Positions 1-8,230 of a stretch of 64,000 nucleotides of DNA are shown here, piece after piece. This DNA comes from Terrisporobacter othiniensis (GTDB lineage: Bacteria; Bacillota; Clostridia; Peptostreptococcales; Peptostreptococcaceae). The notes beneath the pieces are model-generated. The model ran no database searches and was not told where the DNA came from. It worked only from the letters and a program-made list of their open reading frames with translations. Positions within the stretch are counted from its first letter, which is position 1; every line of letters begins with the position of its first letter. The translations under genes were made by a program, and so were the position numbers. The stretch covers positions 62,001 to 126,000 of the forward strand of contig NZ_JWHR01000115.1 in the NCBI RefSeq assembly GCF_000808015.1, written 5' to 3'.

Positions 1-855
1 AGGGTTTTCTAAAGGATGAGCTGAGTTCACACCATAGAAACCACCACCATTAGTACCAGTTTGTTTTATAGCTACTTGACTGGCAGCAGGTCCAAGAGGA
101 ATAATTTCTTCGTCTATGACTTCAGCATCTTTAACTATTTTTCTGTTAACAGATACCGTATTAGTTTTTAAGTCAATTTTTGCATTTTCAATAATATTAC
201 CTTCATTATCTACAGCAATAGGTTCAATTAGTTGAACTGTTTCAGCTGATTTGAAATTTTGAACAACGCCTTGAGATACCAGTCCAATAGAAATAACTAC
301 ATTTAAAGGTATTAATATATAAAGTATTATTTTAGTCATATCAACCCAGTAACTACCAAGTCCTTTTGACTTAACTTTTATAAATCCACGAATTAAAGCA
401 AATAATACGGCTATTCCTGTTGCAGCAGAAACAAAGTTTTGAACTGTAAGACCAAGCGCTTGAGTTAAATAACTTAATCCAGATTCACCGCTGTAGGCTT
501 GCCAGTTTGTATTTGTAACAAAACTTATTGCTGTGTTTAAAGATAAATCCCATGATACTCCTGGAATTTTTTGTGGATTACCAAATAAATAACCTTGAAA
601 CAATTGAAGTAGAAAAAGAAATATTAAACCAATTCCGTTGAATACTAAAACACATACAGTATATTTTTTCCAGTTCATTTCATCATCATCTTTAATTTTC
701 ATTATTTTATAAATGAATTTTTCACAAGGTGATAAAAGTTTTGATAAAAATACTTTTTCCCCATTCATTACTTTGCCTATATAAGAACCAAGTGGTATGG
801 CAAGTATTACAAGAATTACTAAATAAATAAAATATTGTACGATAGTAGATGTCAT
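1..855 (-). CDS. kdpA: Potassium-transporting ATPase subunit A, partial (3' end outside window)
   Basis: This is the K+-binding, channel-like membrane subunit of the KdpFABC P-type pump, which scavenges potassium when external K+ is low. The 285 codons present are the N-terminal half. They show several hydrophobic helices and the family stretches NTNWQAYSGE and TGTNGGGF, the latter being part of a selectivity-filter loop. The start ATG at 855 follows a GGGAGGAGAT SD and overlaps the kdpF stop by four bases (ATGA), so the two are translationally coupled. Family assignment is firm; the rest of the gene and any kdpB, kdpC, kdpD or kdpE lie beyond position 1. Confidence 0.95.
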   Translation of the reverse strand, partial: MTSTIVQYFIYLVILVILAIPLGSYIGKVMNGEKVFLSKLLSPCEKFIYKIMKIKDDDEMNWKKYTVCVLVFNGIGLIFLFLLQLFQGYLFGNPQKIPGVSWDLSLNTAISFVTNTNWQAYSGESGLSYLTQALGLTVQNFVSAATGIAVLFALIRGFIKVKSKGLGSYWVDMTKIILYILIPLNVVISIGLVSQGVVQNFKSAETVQLIEPIAVDNEGNIIENAKIDLKTNTVSVNRKIVKDAEVIDEEIIPLGPAASQVAIKQTGTNGGGFYGVNSAHPLENP

Positions 856-941
856 TGTTTATCTCCTCCCATAAGAATTACAAAGTAGTAAATTAATAAA
901 ATTGTTGCAATTAAACCAATTATCCAAATTAGTATTTGCAT
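852..941 (-). CDS. kdpF: Potassium-transporting ATPase small subunit KdpF
   Basis: A 29-residue single-helix peptide beginning MQILIWIIGL and ending MGGDKQ. Size, one hydrophobic helix and position immediately before kdpA fit KdpF, which stabilises the Kdp complex in the membrane. The start ATG at 941 sits about eight bases after an AGGAGG-type SD at 949-954. Another ATG at 948 is in a different frame. The stop overlaps the kdpA start. Confidence 0.85.
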   Translation of the reverse strand: MQILIWIIGLIATILLIYYFVILMGGDKQ

Positions 942-965
942 TACTCATACCTCCTTTTTTTATAA

Positions 966-1052
966 CTTAAGTATAAAAATCTAAAGTTTAAAAAGGTATT
1001 AAGACTTAGGGGAGGAGTATTAAAATAGTATTAAGATTAGTTTTAAGAATTC
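966..1052 (-). promoter_or_regulatory. kdp promoter region with repeated TATTAAGA boxes
   Basis: TATTAAGA occurs at 997-1004 and 1029-1036, and the related TATTAAAA at 1018-1025. The last two units are tandem with an 11-bp period and the first lies 21 bp away. A further TTTTAAGA starts near 1041. On the minus strand a TATACT -10-like box lies at 970-975 with no good -35, which is usual for an activated promoter. OmpR-family regulators such as KdpE bind direct repeats with about 10-11-bp period, so these are inferred KdpE sites. Confidence 0.4.
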
Positions 1053-1073
1053 ATGTTACTAAAAATTTGCATA

Positions 1074-1106
1074 AAAAAATCGGAGGCCTAGGCTTCCGAT
1101 TTTTTA
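1074..1106 (-). terminator. Bidirectional intrinsic terminator after pepQ
   Basis: The stem TCGGA-G-GCC / GGC-T-TCCGA is flanked by six A on the left and six T on the right, so it can work on both strands. It lies just downstream of the minus-strand M24 peptidase stop at 1124. Confidence 0.85.
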
Positions 1107-1123
1107 TATCATCAAAATAATAT

Positions 1124-2203
1124 TTATTTTATAACAATTAAATCTTTAGTTACGTTGTTTAATACTTCGCATCCATCTTCAGTTATTAATACTAAATCTT
1201 CTATTCTAACTCCAACTTCACCTGGTAAATATACACCTGGCTCAACTGAGAATACCATACCTGGTTTTAGAATAGCTTCATTTACAGAAGAAACATCACC
1301 AAATTCATGGCATTCCATTCCTATAGAGTGACCAGTTCTATGAGTGAAGTACTCTCCATATCCCTTTTCTGTTATGTAGTCACGACAAGCGTTATCTACA
1401 TCACAGAATCTGTTTCCAGGTTTACAAGCAGCTATACCTCTTAAGTTAGCTTCTTTAACTATTTCATATACTTCTTTACCTTTTTCAGAAACTTCTCCAA
1501 TAAACACTGTTCTAGTCATATCAGAACAATATCCATCTTTTACACAACCTAAGTCAAGAACAACAGAATCTCCAAACTTACCTTTAGAGTTATCTGATTC
1601 ATGATGAGGATCAGCAGCATTAGCACCATATCCTATTATTGGATCAAAAGAGTGACCAGAAGCCCCACCTTCTAAGTACATTTCTAATATTTTATCTGCC
1701 ATTTCTAATTCAGTATAACCATCTTTAACAAGTGGCATTAATCTTTCCATAACACTGTCATTTAATTTAGATGCAGCTCTCATTAATTCTTGCTCTTTCT
1801 CATCTTTTATTTGACGTATATCATCTACTATAAATGATCCATCAATAAATTTAGTAGCATTTAATTTACTCATTAAAGGCAATAAGAACTTAGCTGGCCA
1901 TACTTTATCTATACCAACTACAGTATTTTCTCTCATACAGTTGGCTAACATACCTACATAATCATCAGTATCATCAAAGTAAACTATTTCAGCTCCTTCA
2001 ATTGGAGTAGATTGTGGGAATAATTTACCTATAAAGAATTTATGATTACCTTCTACATCAAGGTAAAGTGCAAGCATTCTTTCTCCACAGTTTAGCATAC
2101 GTCCTGTTAAATAGCATATAGAAGCTGGATCAGCTACTATTAATTGAGGAATATCGTTTTCCTTCATTGATGTAATAATTCTTTGTAATTTAATTTGATC
2201 CAT
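1124..2203 (-). CDS. pepQ: M24B family Xaa-Pro dipeptidase
   Basis: A cytoplasmic metallopeptidase of 359 residues that cleaves X-Pro dipeptides. It has an N-terminal creatinase/prolidase domain (about 1-125) and a C-terminal pita-bread catalytic domain. The five metal ligands are visible: D217 (VVLDLG), D228 (CSDMTRT), H292 (RTGHSIGM), E321 (VEPGVYL) and E335 (RIEDLVL). Length matches prolidases and short aminopeptidase P proteins. The start ATG at 2203 follows GGGGGA at seven bases. It is divergent from a second M24 peptidase at 2612. PepQ versus short PepP cannot be settled from sequence alone. Confidence 0.9.
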   Translation of the reverse strand: MDQIKLQRIITSMKENDIPQLIVADPASICYLTGRMLNCGERMLALYLDVEGNHKFFIGKLFPQSTPIEGAEIVYFDDTDDYVGMLANCMRENTVVGIDKVWPAKFLLPLMSKLNATKFIDGSFIVDDIRQIKDEKEQELMRAASKLNDSVMERLMPLVKDGYTELEMADKILEMYLEGGASGHSFDPIIGYGANAADPHHESDNSKGKFGDSVVLDLGCVKDGYCSDMTRTVFIGEVSEKGKEVYEIVKEANLRGIAACKPGNRFCDVDNACRDYITEKGYGEYFTHRTGHSIGMECHEFGDVSSVNEAILKPGMVFSVEPGVYLPGEVGVRIEDLVLITEDGCEVLNNVTKDLIVIK

Positions 2204-2611
2204 TAATAAATCCCCCTATTGTAAATACAAATTAATTAATCTAAAATTTAATTATTTAAATTAACTAAGATAATTGTAGTATTCATGTATAATAAAGTCA
2301 ATATTAGTCATTTAAAACTTTAAAAAATAAAAAGTAAAATTCTTTGATTTTACGAAATAATTTAAATAGTATAGAAAAATGATGTATATATGTAATATGA
2401 AGATGCAATGTGGAGAATAATAGGATATTTATATAAAAATAAAATAATATATGGTGTAATTATTCTGAGATTATATTATAATTACAGATGATAATACATG
2501 TTAAATGCAAATATATTTTCAAATGAAATAATTATATTCAAATGTATATAACTTGTAGACAACTTAATATCAAATGTTTTACAAAATATTATATTTAGGG
2601 GTGGATAGTAT
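2204..2611. other. Divergent intergenic region between two M24 peptidase genes
   Basis: About 400 AT-rich bases between oppositely transcribed genes. It must hold both promoters, but I cannot single out convincing -35/-10 pairs. No credible gene or strong hairpin was seen. Confidence 0.4.
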
Positions 2612-4405
2612 ATGAGTATAGCAAGTAGGGTATCTGCACTTAGAAAAATAATGGAAGAGAGAAACATTGATGCTTACATTATTCCTTCTGCAGACAATCA
2701 TCAAAGTGAGTATGTTGGGGAACATTTCAAATCTAGACAATTTATTTCGGGTTTTAAAGGTTCAGCAGGAACTGTAGTAATAACTAAGGAAAAAGCAGGG
2801 CTGTGGACAGATGGAAGATACTTTATACAAGCTGAAAAAGAGCTATCAGGAAGCGGTATTGATTTATTCAAAATGGGTGAAGAAGGCGTACCAACTGTTA
2901 ATGAGTTTGTAATAGAAAATATGCCGAAAAATGGTATATTAGGATTTGATGGCAGATTAATATCAGCAGGTGAGGGTTTAGAACTTAAAGCAGAGTTAGA
3001 AAAGAAAAACGTTATTATTAAATATGATGAAGATCTTATTGATTCTGTATGGGAAGATAGACCTAGCATATCTGAAGAAAAAGCTTTTGTACTAGAAGAA
3101 AAATATGCTGGAGAGAGCTTCCAATCAAAAATAAATAGAATAAGAAATGTAATGAAAGAAAATAGTGCAACAATTCATGTGGTTACAACGTTAGACGAAG
3201 TAGCCTGGATATTTAATATAAGAGGAAATGATGTAAGTTATACACCAGTAGTACTTGCTTATGCGGCTATAACTCTTGATAATGCTTATTTATTTATTGA
3301 TGAGAAAAAACTTGATGATGATATAAAATTAGAATTCAATAAATCTAATATAGAAATAAGACCATATAATGATGTTTATGATTTTATAAAAAAATTAGAT
3401 GATAAAGAAGTTATAATGTTAGATACAGAGAGAGTAAACTATTCTCTATATAATAATATTTCAGAAAACATTAAAAAAATAGAAATAGAAAACCCTGCAG
3501 TTTTAATGAAAGCAATAAAAAATAAAACTGAGTTAAATAATATGAAAAAAGCATATATAAAAGATGGTATAGCTTGTACTAAATTTATGTATTGGTTAAA
3601 AACTAATGTAGGAAAAATCAAGATTAGTGAACTTAGTGCATCAGAAAAATTATTACAACTTAGAAAAGAACAAGAAGGTTTTTTTGATTTGAGTTTTGAA
3701 ACTATAGCAGGTTATAAAGAACATGCTGCAATGATGCATTATGCCGCAACTGAAGAAAGTGACTATGAAATAGACGCAGAGCACATGTTTTTAGTAGATT
3801 CTGGAGGACATTATTTAGAAGGAACTACTGATATTACAAGAACTTACATATTGGGAGAGATAGACGATGAGCTGAAGACTCACTACACTGCAGTAGCAAG
3901 AGGTATGATAAATCTGTCTATGGCGAAGTTCTTATATGGATGCAGAGGATACAACTTAGATATACTTGCAAGAGGTCCAATGTGGGATATGGGAATTGAT
4001 TACAAATGCGGAACAGGTCATGGTGTAGGATATATGTTAAGCGTACATGAAGGGCCAAGTGGATTTAGATGGTATATAGTACCATCTAAACATGAAACCA
4101 CTCCATTTGAAGAAGGGATGGTTATAACAAATGAACCAGGAATATATATGGAAGGCTCTCATGGAATTCGTATAGAAAATCAATTAGTTGTTAAAAAACT
4201 AGAGAAAAATATAAATGGACAATTTATGGCATTTGATACAATAACTATGTGTCCAATAGATTTAGATGGAATTAATCCAAGTTTAATGACTGAAAGAGAA
4301 AAATCATTTTTAAATGACTATCATAAGAATGTATATGAAACAATCAGTCCTTATTTAAGTGATGAGGAAAGAAGCTGGTTAAAAGAATATACAAGAGAAA
4401 TATAA
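2612..4405 (+). CDS. pepP: Long-form Xaa-Pro aminopeptidase (M24B)
   Basis: A 597-residue aminopeptidase P of the long, eukaryote-like type (XPNPEP1-like). It has two tandem creatinase-type N-terminal domains, a C-terminal catalytic domain and the extra C-terminal segment of this class. It removes N-terminal residues that precede proline. Metal-ligand motifs appear in order: LVDSGGHY, TTDITRTY, GTGHGVGYML, TNEPGIYM and RIENQLV (about residues 395-525). The start ATG at 2612 follows AGGGGTGGA. It is adjacent to a peptide transporter and peptidase T, which suggests a role in using imported peptides. Confidence 0.93.
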   Translation: MSIASRVSALRKIMEERNIDAYIIPSADNHQSEYVGEHFKSRQFISGFKGSAGTVVITKEKAGLWTDGRYFIQAEKELSGSGIDLFKMGEEGVPTVNEFVIENMPKNGILGFDGRLISAGEGLELKAELEKKNVIIKYDEDLIDSVWEDRPSISEEKAFVLEEKYAGESFQSKINRIRNVMKENSATIHVVTTLDEVAWIFNIRGNDVSYTPVVLAYAAITLDNAYLFIDEKKLDDDIKLEFNKSNIEIRPYNDVYDFIKKLDDKEVIMLDTERVNYSLYNNISENIKKIEIENPAVLMKAIKNKTELNNMKKAYIKDGIACTKFMYWLKTNVGKIKISELSASEKLLQLRKEQEGFFDLSFETIAGYKEHAAMMHYAATEESDYEIDAEHMFLVDSGGHYLEGTTDITRTYILGEIDDELKTHYTAVARGMINLSMAKFLYGCRGYNLDILARGPMWDMGIDYKCGTGHGVGYMLSVHEGPSGFRWYIVPSKHETTPFEEGMVITNEPGIYMEGSHGIRIENQLVVKKLEKNINGQFMAFDTITMCPIDLDGINPSLMTEREKSFLNDYHKNVYETISPYLSDEERSWLKEYTREI

Positions 4406-4477
4406 TATTTAGTTATTATTGTGGAAAATGGCAATAAAATATAATACAAAAGTTTGAGGCCAAATTAGGGAGTTTGT

Positions 4478-4513
4478 AACTAATAAAGATGTAAGATTAT
4501 ATCTTTATTAGTT
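4478..4513 (+). terminator. Hairpin downstream of pepP
   Basis: A perfect 13-bp AT-rich stem, AACTAATAAAGAT / ATCTTTATTAGTT, about 75 bases after the pepP stop. The U-tract is poor, so it may act as a weak terminator or a 3'-end stabiliser. Confidence 0.45.
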
Positions 4514-4601
4514 ATCATAAAACTGTGTATGACGTAATCAGCCATATTTATTAACAGCTTAGGAAATGACTGATTAGAAAAGATACACAAGAAATACATT
4601 A
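4513..4601 (+). pseudogene. Degenerate second copy of the pepP 3' end
   Basis: These 89 bases align almost end to end with the last 87 bases of pepP (4319-4405). Both begin TATCATAA, share an AATCAG block and a GAAA block in the same order, and end in matching versions of the codons for the terminal YTREI. Copy B has stops and small indels. It is most simply the tail of a former tandem pepP paralogue whose body was deleted. Confidence 0.6.
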
Positions 4602-4616
4602 TATATGGGGGACAAC

Positions 4617-5999
4617 ATGGAAAACACAGTTAAATCAAAAAAGAGACCTTTAGCTTTCTACCTATGTTCAAGCACTTTCTCATTTGAAAGAGCTGCATAT
4701 TATGGAAGTAAAGGAATATTATTATTATTTATTGCGGCAAGTGTTGCAACAGGTGGATTAGGGCTTACATCAGACCAAGCAGCTTTAGCAGTTGCTAATT
4801 TAGTTGCATTCACTTATTTAGCACCAATATTTGGTGGTATGATTTGTGATAGATGGATAGGAGCTAGATACGCTATACCAGCAGGAATGTTAATAATGGG
4901 TGCTGGTTATTTTATAGGAGCTAATGCTACAGATATAACAGGAATCAATATAATGATAGCTTTAGTTGCTTTAGGTACAGGTTTATTTAAAGGTAATTTA
5001 TCTGCATTAACAGGTACTTTATTTGCTGATCAAGATCAACTTGATTCAGCATTCTCAACACAGTATAGTTTTATAAATACAGGTAGTTTCTTTGGAACAA
5101 CTTTCTTTGGGTTTGCTTATATGTACTTATTTAATAAAGGAAAAGTTTTAGGATTTACAGCATGCTTTAAATTCTCAGCTGTTATAATGATAGTAGGAGC
5201 AATAATATTTGTTTTAGGGTGGAAGTTCTTAGGTGAACATGGTAAAAAACCATTCTTAGCTGGCCAAGAAAAAAATGATAATGCTGAAAATGATACAAAA
5301 TCACCATTAACTATAATAGAAAAGAAAAGAATTATGGCTATAGTTTTAGTTTCTACTTTCTCGGTAATATTCTGGTTATTCTGGTATGTTACTTATTTAG
5401 CAGTTTATGATTATGGTGGAGCTTTTGTAGATATGTCTATAGGAAACTTTGAAGTACCTTTATTATGGTTTGATTCAGAAAATGCATTATTATGCATACT
5501 TCTTGGGCCAATCTTAGGTTCTTTATGGTATAAATTATCTCAAAGACCACAAGGAGACTTATCTCTATTTAAGAAAACAGGTATAGGATTAGCATTCCTA
5601 GGAGTTGCATTTTTAATGTTAGTTGGGGCTGAATTTACAAGAGGTATAGGTGCTCCAGAGACAGCGAAGGCTTCTATAGGATGGATAATAGCATTTGGAT
5701 TCTTCTTAAGTTTAGGAGAAATGTGTTTCTCTCCACTTGGGAATTCATTTGTAAGTAAATACGCTCCAAAGAAATACTTAGCAGTATTAATGGGAGTTTG
5801 GACTTTTGCTACTTTTATAGCTGGTAAAACTCATGGAGCTATATACAACTTTACTAAACAATTCGATATGATAATAGTTTACACTGTAATACCAGTAATC
5901 TTATTTGTTTGTGCAGTATCATTATTTGCATTAGATAAAAAATTAAGTACATTAGTTGCTGATGATGATAGTGAAGATGCTGACAAAATGGCAGTTTAA
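4617..5999 (+). CDS. dtpT: POT/PTR family proton-coupled di-/tripeptide transporter
   Basis: An integral membrane proton:oligopeptide symporter of the major facilitator superfamily, 460 residues with about 12-14 helices. The POT signature is visible: FSFERAAYYG in helix 1, the GGMICDRWIGAR loop between helices 2 and 3, and FSTQYSFINTG. I prefer ATG 4617 because the GGGGG of the SD (4607-4611) lies inside the extension that an ATG at 4605 would add. It sits between aminopeptidase P and peptidase T, so imported peptides would meet both enzymes in the cytoplasm. Confidence 0.92.
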   Translation: MENTVKSKKRPLAFYLCSSTFSFERAAYYGSKGILLLFIAASVATGGLGLTSDQAALAVANLVAFTYLAPIFGGMICDRWIGARYAIPAGMLIMGAGYFIGANATDITGINIMIALVALGTGLFKGNLSALTGTLFADQDQLDSAFSTQYSFINTGSFFGTTFFGFAYMYLFNKGKVLGFTACFKFSAVIMIVGAIIFVLGWKFLGEHGKKPFLAGQEKNDNAENDTKSPLTIIEKKRIMAIVLVSTFSVIFWLFWYVTYLAVYDYGGAFVDMSIGNFEVPLLWFDSENALLCILLGPILGSLWYKLSQRPQGDLSLFKKTGIGLAFLGVAFLMLVGAEFTRGIGAPETAKASIGWIIAFGFFLSLGEMCFSPLGNSFVSKYAPKKYLAVLMGVWTFATFIAGKTHGAIYNFTKQFDMIIVYTVIPVILFVCAVSLFALDKKLSTLVADDDSEDADKMAV

Positions 6000-6102
6000 T
6001 ATTGTCGTAGATTGATATGAAATAAATACTTAACTGGGTTCTGAGCTGTTACAGAGCCCAGTTTTTGTTTTATTAATATATATTTATAAGGAGAGTAATA
6101 AT

Positions 6103-7320
6103 ATGAGAGCATATGAAAGAATGTTGAACTATGTAAAAGTTTGGACTACTAGTGATAGTAGTAGCGATGCTGTGCCTTCTACTTCTCGTCAATTTGATTT
6201 AGCTAAGCTATTAGTTGAAGAAATGAAAGAGTTAGGAATAGAAGATGCTCACGTAGACGATAAAAGTTATGTCTATGGAACTTTAGCTGCAACAAAAGGA
6301 TATGAAGATAAAGCTAAACTAGGGTTTATAGCTCACTTAGATACCTCAGAAGATATAAGTGGACAAAATGTTAATCCACAAATTATAGAAAATTATAATG
6401 GCGAAGATATAGTTTTAGGGGATAGTGGAAGAGTTATAAGAGTTTGTGATTTTCCACATTTAAAAAGTTTTAAAGGAAGAACTTTGATAACTACAGACGG
6501 AACAACTTTACTTGGTGCAGATGATAAAGCAGGTATAGCAGAAATAATGACTGTTATAGAAAGAATACAAAAAGAAAATATACCTCATGGCAAAATATGT
6601 ATAGGATTTAATCCAGATGAAGAAATAGGAGCTGGAGCTCATAATTTTGATGTTGAAAAATTTGGTGCTGACTTCGCATACACTTTAGATGGATGGCTAG
6701 AAGGACAAATAGAGTATGAAAACTTTAATGCATCTTCTGCAACATTTGAGATAAAAGGTATAAATGTTCATCCAGGTAGTGCTAAAGACATAATGGTTAA
6801 TTCTCAACTATTAGCAATGGAGATAAACTCGATGTTACCAAAAGAAACTCCAGCTACTACTGAAGGGTATGAAGGATTCTATCATTTAATGGAGACAACA
6901 GGTTCAGTAGAATACTCAAAACTTGTTTATATAGTAAGAGATCATGATGCAGACAAATTTGCTGCAAGAAATGAATTCTTAGAGAATATAGCGAGAACTA
7001 TGAATGAAAAATATGGTGAAGGTGTAGTAACTCTTACTATAAAACAACAATATAGAAATATGAAAGAACAAATAGAGCCATGTATGCATTTAATAGATAA
7101 TGCTAAAAAGGCAATAAAAGCAGTAGGATTAGAGCCAACTGTAGATGCTATACGTGGAGGAACTGATGGGGCTCAACTTAGTTTCAAAGGACTTCCTTGC
7201 CCAAACTTAGGAACTGGTGGAGCTGCTTATCATGGAGCTTGCGAACATATAAGTGTGGAAGGTATGGATAAAGTTGTTGATATAGCTGTTGAGCTAGTTA
7301 AGATATATGCTCAAATGTAA
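6103..7320 (+). CDS. pepT: Peptidase T (tripeptide aminopeptidase, M20B)
   Basis: A 405-residue zinc aminopeptidase that releases the N-terminal residue of tripeptides. Visible M20 motifs are IAHLDTS (zinc His near 78), LGADDKAGI (bridging Asp near 140), NPDEEIG (catalytic Glu near 173), TLDG (Asp near 196) and the C-terminal AYHGACEH zinc site. Length is typical of PepT. The start ATG follows AAGGAGAG. It has its own terminator and lies just after the peptide transporter. Confidence 0.95.
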   Translation: MRAYERMLNYVKVWTTSDSSSDAVPSTSRQFDLAKLLVEEMKELGIEDAHVDDKSYVYGTLAATKGYEDKAKLGFIAHLDTSEDISGQNVNPQIIENYNGEDIVLGDSGRVIRVCDFPHLKSFKGRTLITTDGTTLLGADDKAGIAEIMTVIERIQKENIPHGKICIGFNPDEEIGAGAHNFDVEKFGADFAYTLDGWLEGQIEYENFNASSATFEIKGINVHPGSAKDIMVNSQLLAMEINSMLPKETPATTEGYEGFYHLMETTGSVEYSKLVYIVRDHDADKFAARNEFLENIARTMNEKYGEGVVTLTIKQQYRNMKEQIEPCMHLIDNAKKAIKAVGLEPTVDAIRGGTDGAQLSFKGLPCPNLGTGGAAYHGACEHISVEGMDKVVDIAVELVKIYAQM

Positions 7321-7338
7321 TATATTATAAATTATAAG

Positions 7339-7369
7339 GAAACTGATCTAAAATAAGATCAGTTTTTTT
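7339..7369 (+). terminator. pepT intrinsic terminator
   Basis: The stem AAACTGATCT / AGATCAGTTT is followed by a T-run, directly after the pepT stop. Confidence 0.85.
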
Positions 7370-7400
7370 ACATGCTATGACATTATAATATTCTTACAGT

Positions 7401-7557
7401 TGTGGATAAGCTATATAATTAAGGAATATCAACAACTATAAAATTGTAAAAAATTACTTTTGAACAACGGAGTTGCCTGAAGTGGTAACGAAATGATTCG
7501 CCAACACGTTGCTCAAAGGCATTTCGTTGGCGATACGAGTGAAGCGAATTTTTTATT
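7401..7557 (+). repeat. GC-rich structured dispersed repeat, copy 1
   Basis: The conserved core at 7525-7554 reads CGTTGGCGATACGAGTGAAG then CGAATTTTT. It matches 53756-53784 on the other strand at all but about two or three positions. The unit also contains inverted repeats (ACGAAATG / CATTTCGT and TTCGCCAAC / GTTGGCGA), an ACGGAG block shared with copy 2, and a TGTGGATAA at 7401-7409 that matches a DnaA box. It is more GC-rich than its surroundings and non-coding. Function is unknown. Confidence 0.55.
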
Positions 7558-7598
7558 TAAATTAGTAATTTTATATTAATCATTTATATAGATAAAAA

Positions 7599-8132
7599 TT
7601 AAAGTGATTCATTTGTTTTTGAATATTGCAATATTGCTATCCCATTCTCTATTATGTAAGAATCAAGATGTAAGTCTATTTTAAGATTATTTTCAAGGAA
7701 TAGAGGTATGCCTTTGCCTAAAATTGTAGGTATTATTCCAACTATAAATTGATCTATAATATCAGCTTTAAGAAAGTTATCTACTAAACCTCCTCCACCG
7801 AATAAGAATATGTTTTTACCTTCATTTTTAAATTTTAGTATTGTTTCGCATAAATTATCATTTATAAAATGATAATTTTCATAGTCATCCATTGTTTCTG
7901 ATGTGGCTATATATACTGGCTTTTCTTTGTAATCTTTATGAAAGCCCTGATCATAGCAATTTTTACCCATTACTATAACATCGATATCCTCTAAAAAGTT
8001 TCCAAAGTCCCATTTATTATTAGTATTTAACGAATTGTCATCATTTCCAACTATCCAGTCGAATCCTCCGTTTTCGTCAGCTATATATCCGTCTATACTT
8101 ATTGCTAAATTTAATATTACTTTTCCGTCCAT
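7599..8132 (-). CDS. Dihydrofolate reductase family protein (RibD C-terminal-like)
   Basis: A 177-residue soluble protein with the dihydrofolate-reductase fold of the RibD C-terminal/YyaP type. It shows an N-terminal NLAISIDGYIAD strand and loop, a mid-protein VIVMGKNCYD and a FLFGGGGLVD nucleotide-binding turn. Substrate is unknown; the family includes flavin-pathway reductases and uncharacterised oxidoreductases. Start ATG 8132 (MDGKVILN) is preferred because AAAGGA lies eight bases before it; the upstream in-frame extension has no SD. The dispersed repeat lies just past its stop. Confidence 0.75.
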   Translation of the reverse strand: MDGKVILNLAISIDGYIADENGGFDWIVGNDDNSLNTNNKWDFGNFLEDIDVIVMGKNCYDQGFHKDYKEKPVYIATSETMDDYENYHFINDNLCETILKFKNEGKNIFLFGGGGLVDNFLKADIIDQFIVGIIPTILGKGIPLFLENNLKIDLHLDSYIIENGIAILQYSKTNESL

Positions 8133-8190
8133 AACATACATCCTTTCATTTTTAATTAAGTTTATTATTATATAAAATTTATATAATAAT

Positions 8191-8230
8191 AAAAATAGAG
8201 GTATTAAAGCAATTAATCCCTCTATTTTTA
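8191..8230 (-). terminator. topB intrinsic terminator
   Basis: The inverted repeat AAAAATAGAGG / CCTCTATTTTT abuts the topB stop. On the minus strand it gives a stem followed by a T-run. It lies upstream of the DHFR-family gene, so that gene needs its own promoter. Confidence 0.7.

Noticed and set aside
2482..2667. Minus-strand frame upstream of pepP
   Set aside because: Overlaps the pepP start, low-complexity hydrophobic content and no SD; typical AT-rich intergenic noise.
7401..7409. DnaA-box match as evidence for a replication origin
   Set aside because: A single box, no cluster, no dnaA/dnaN genes and no AT-rich unwinding region with repeats; a second isolated box occurs in the other repeat copy.
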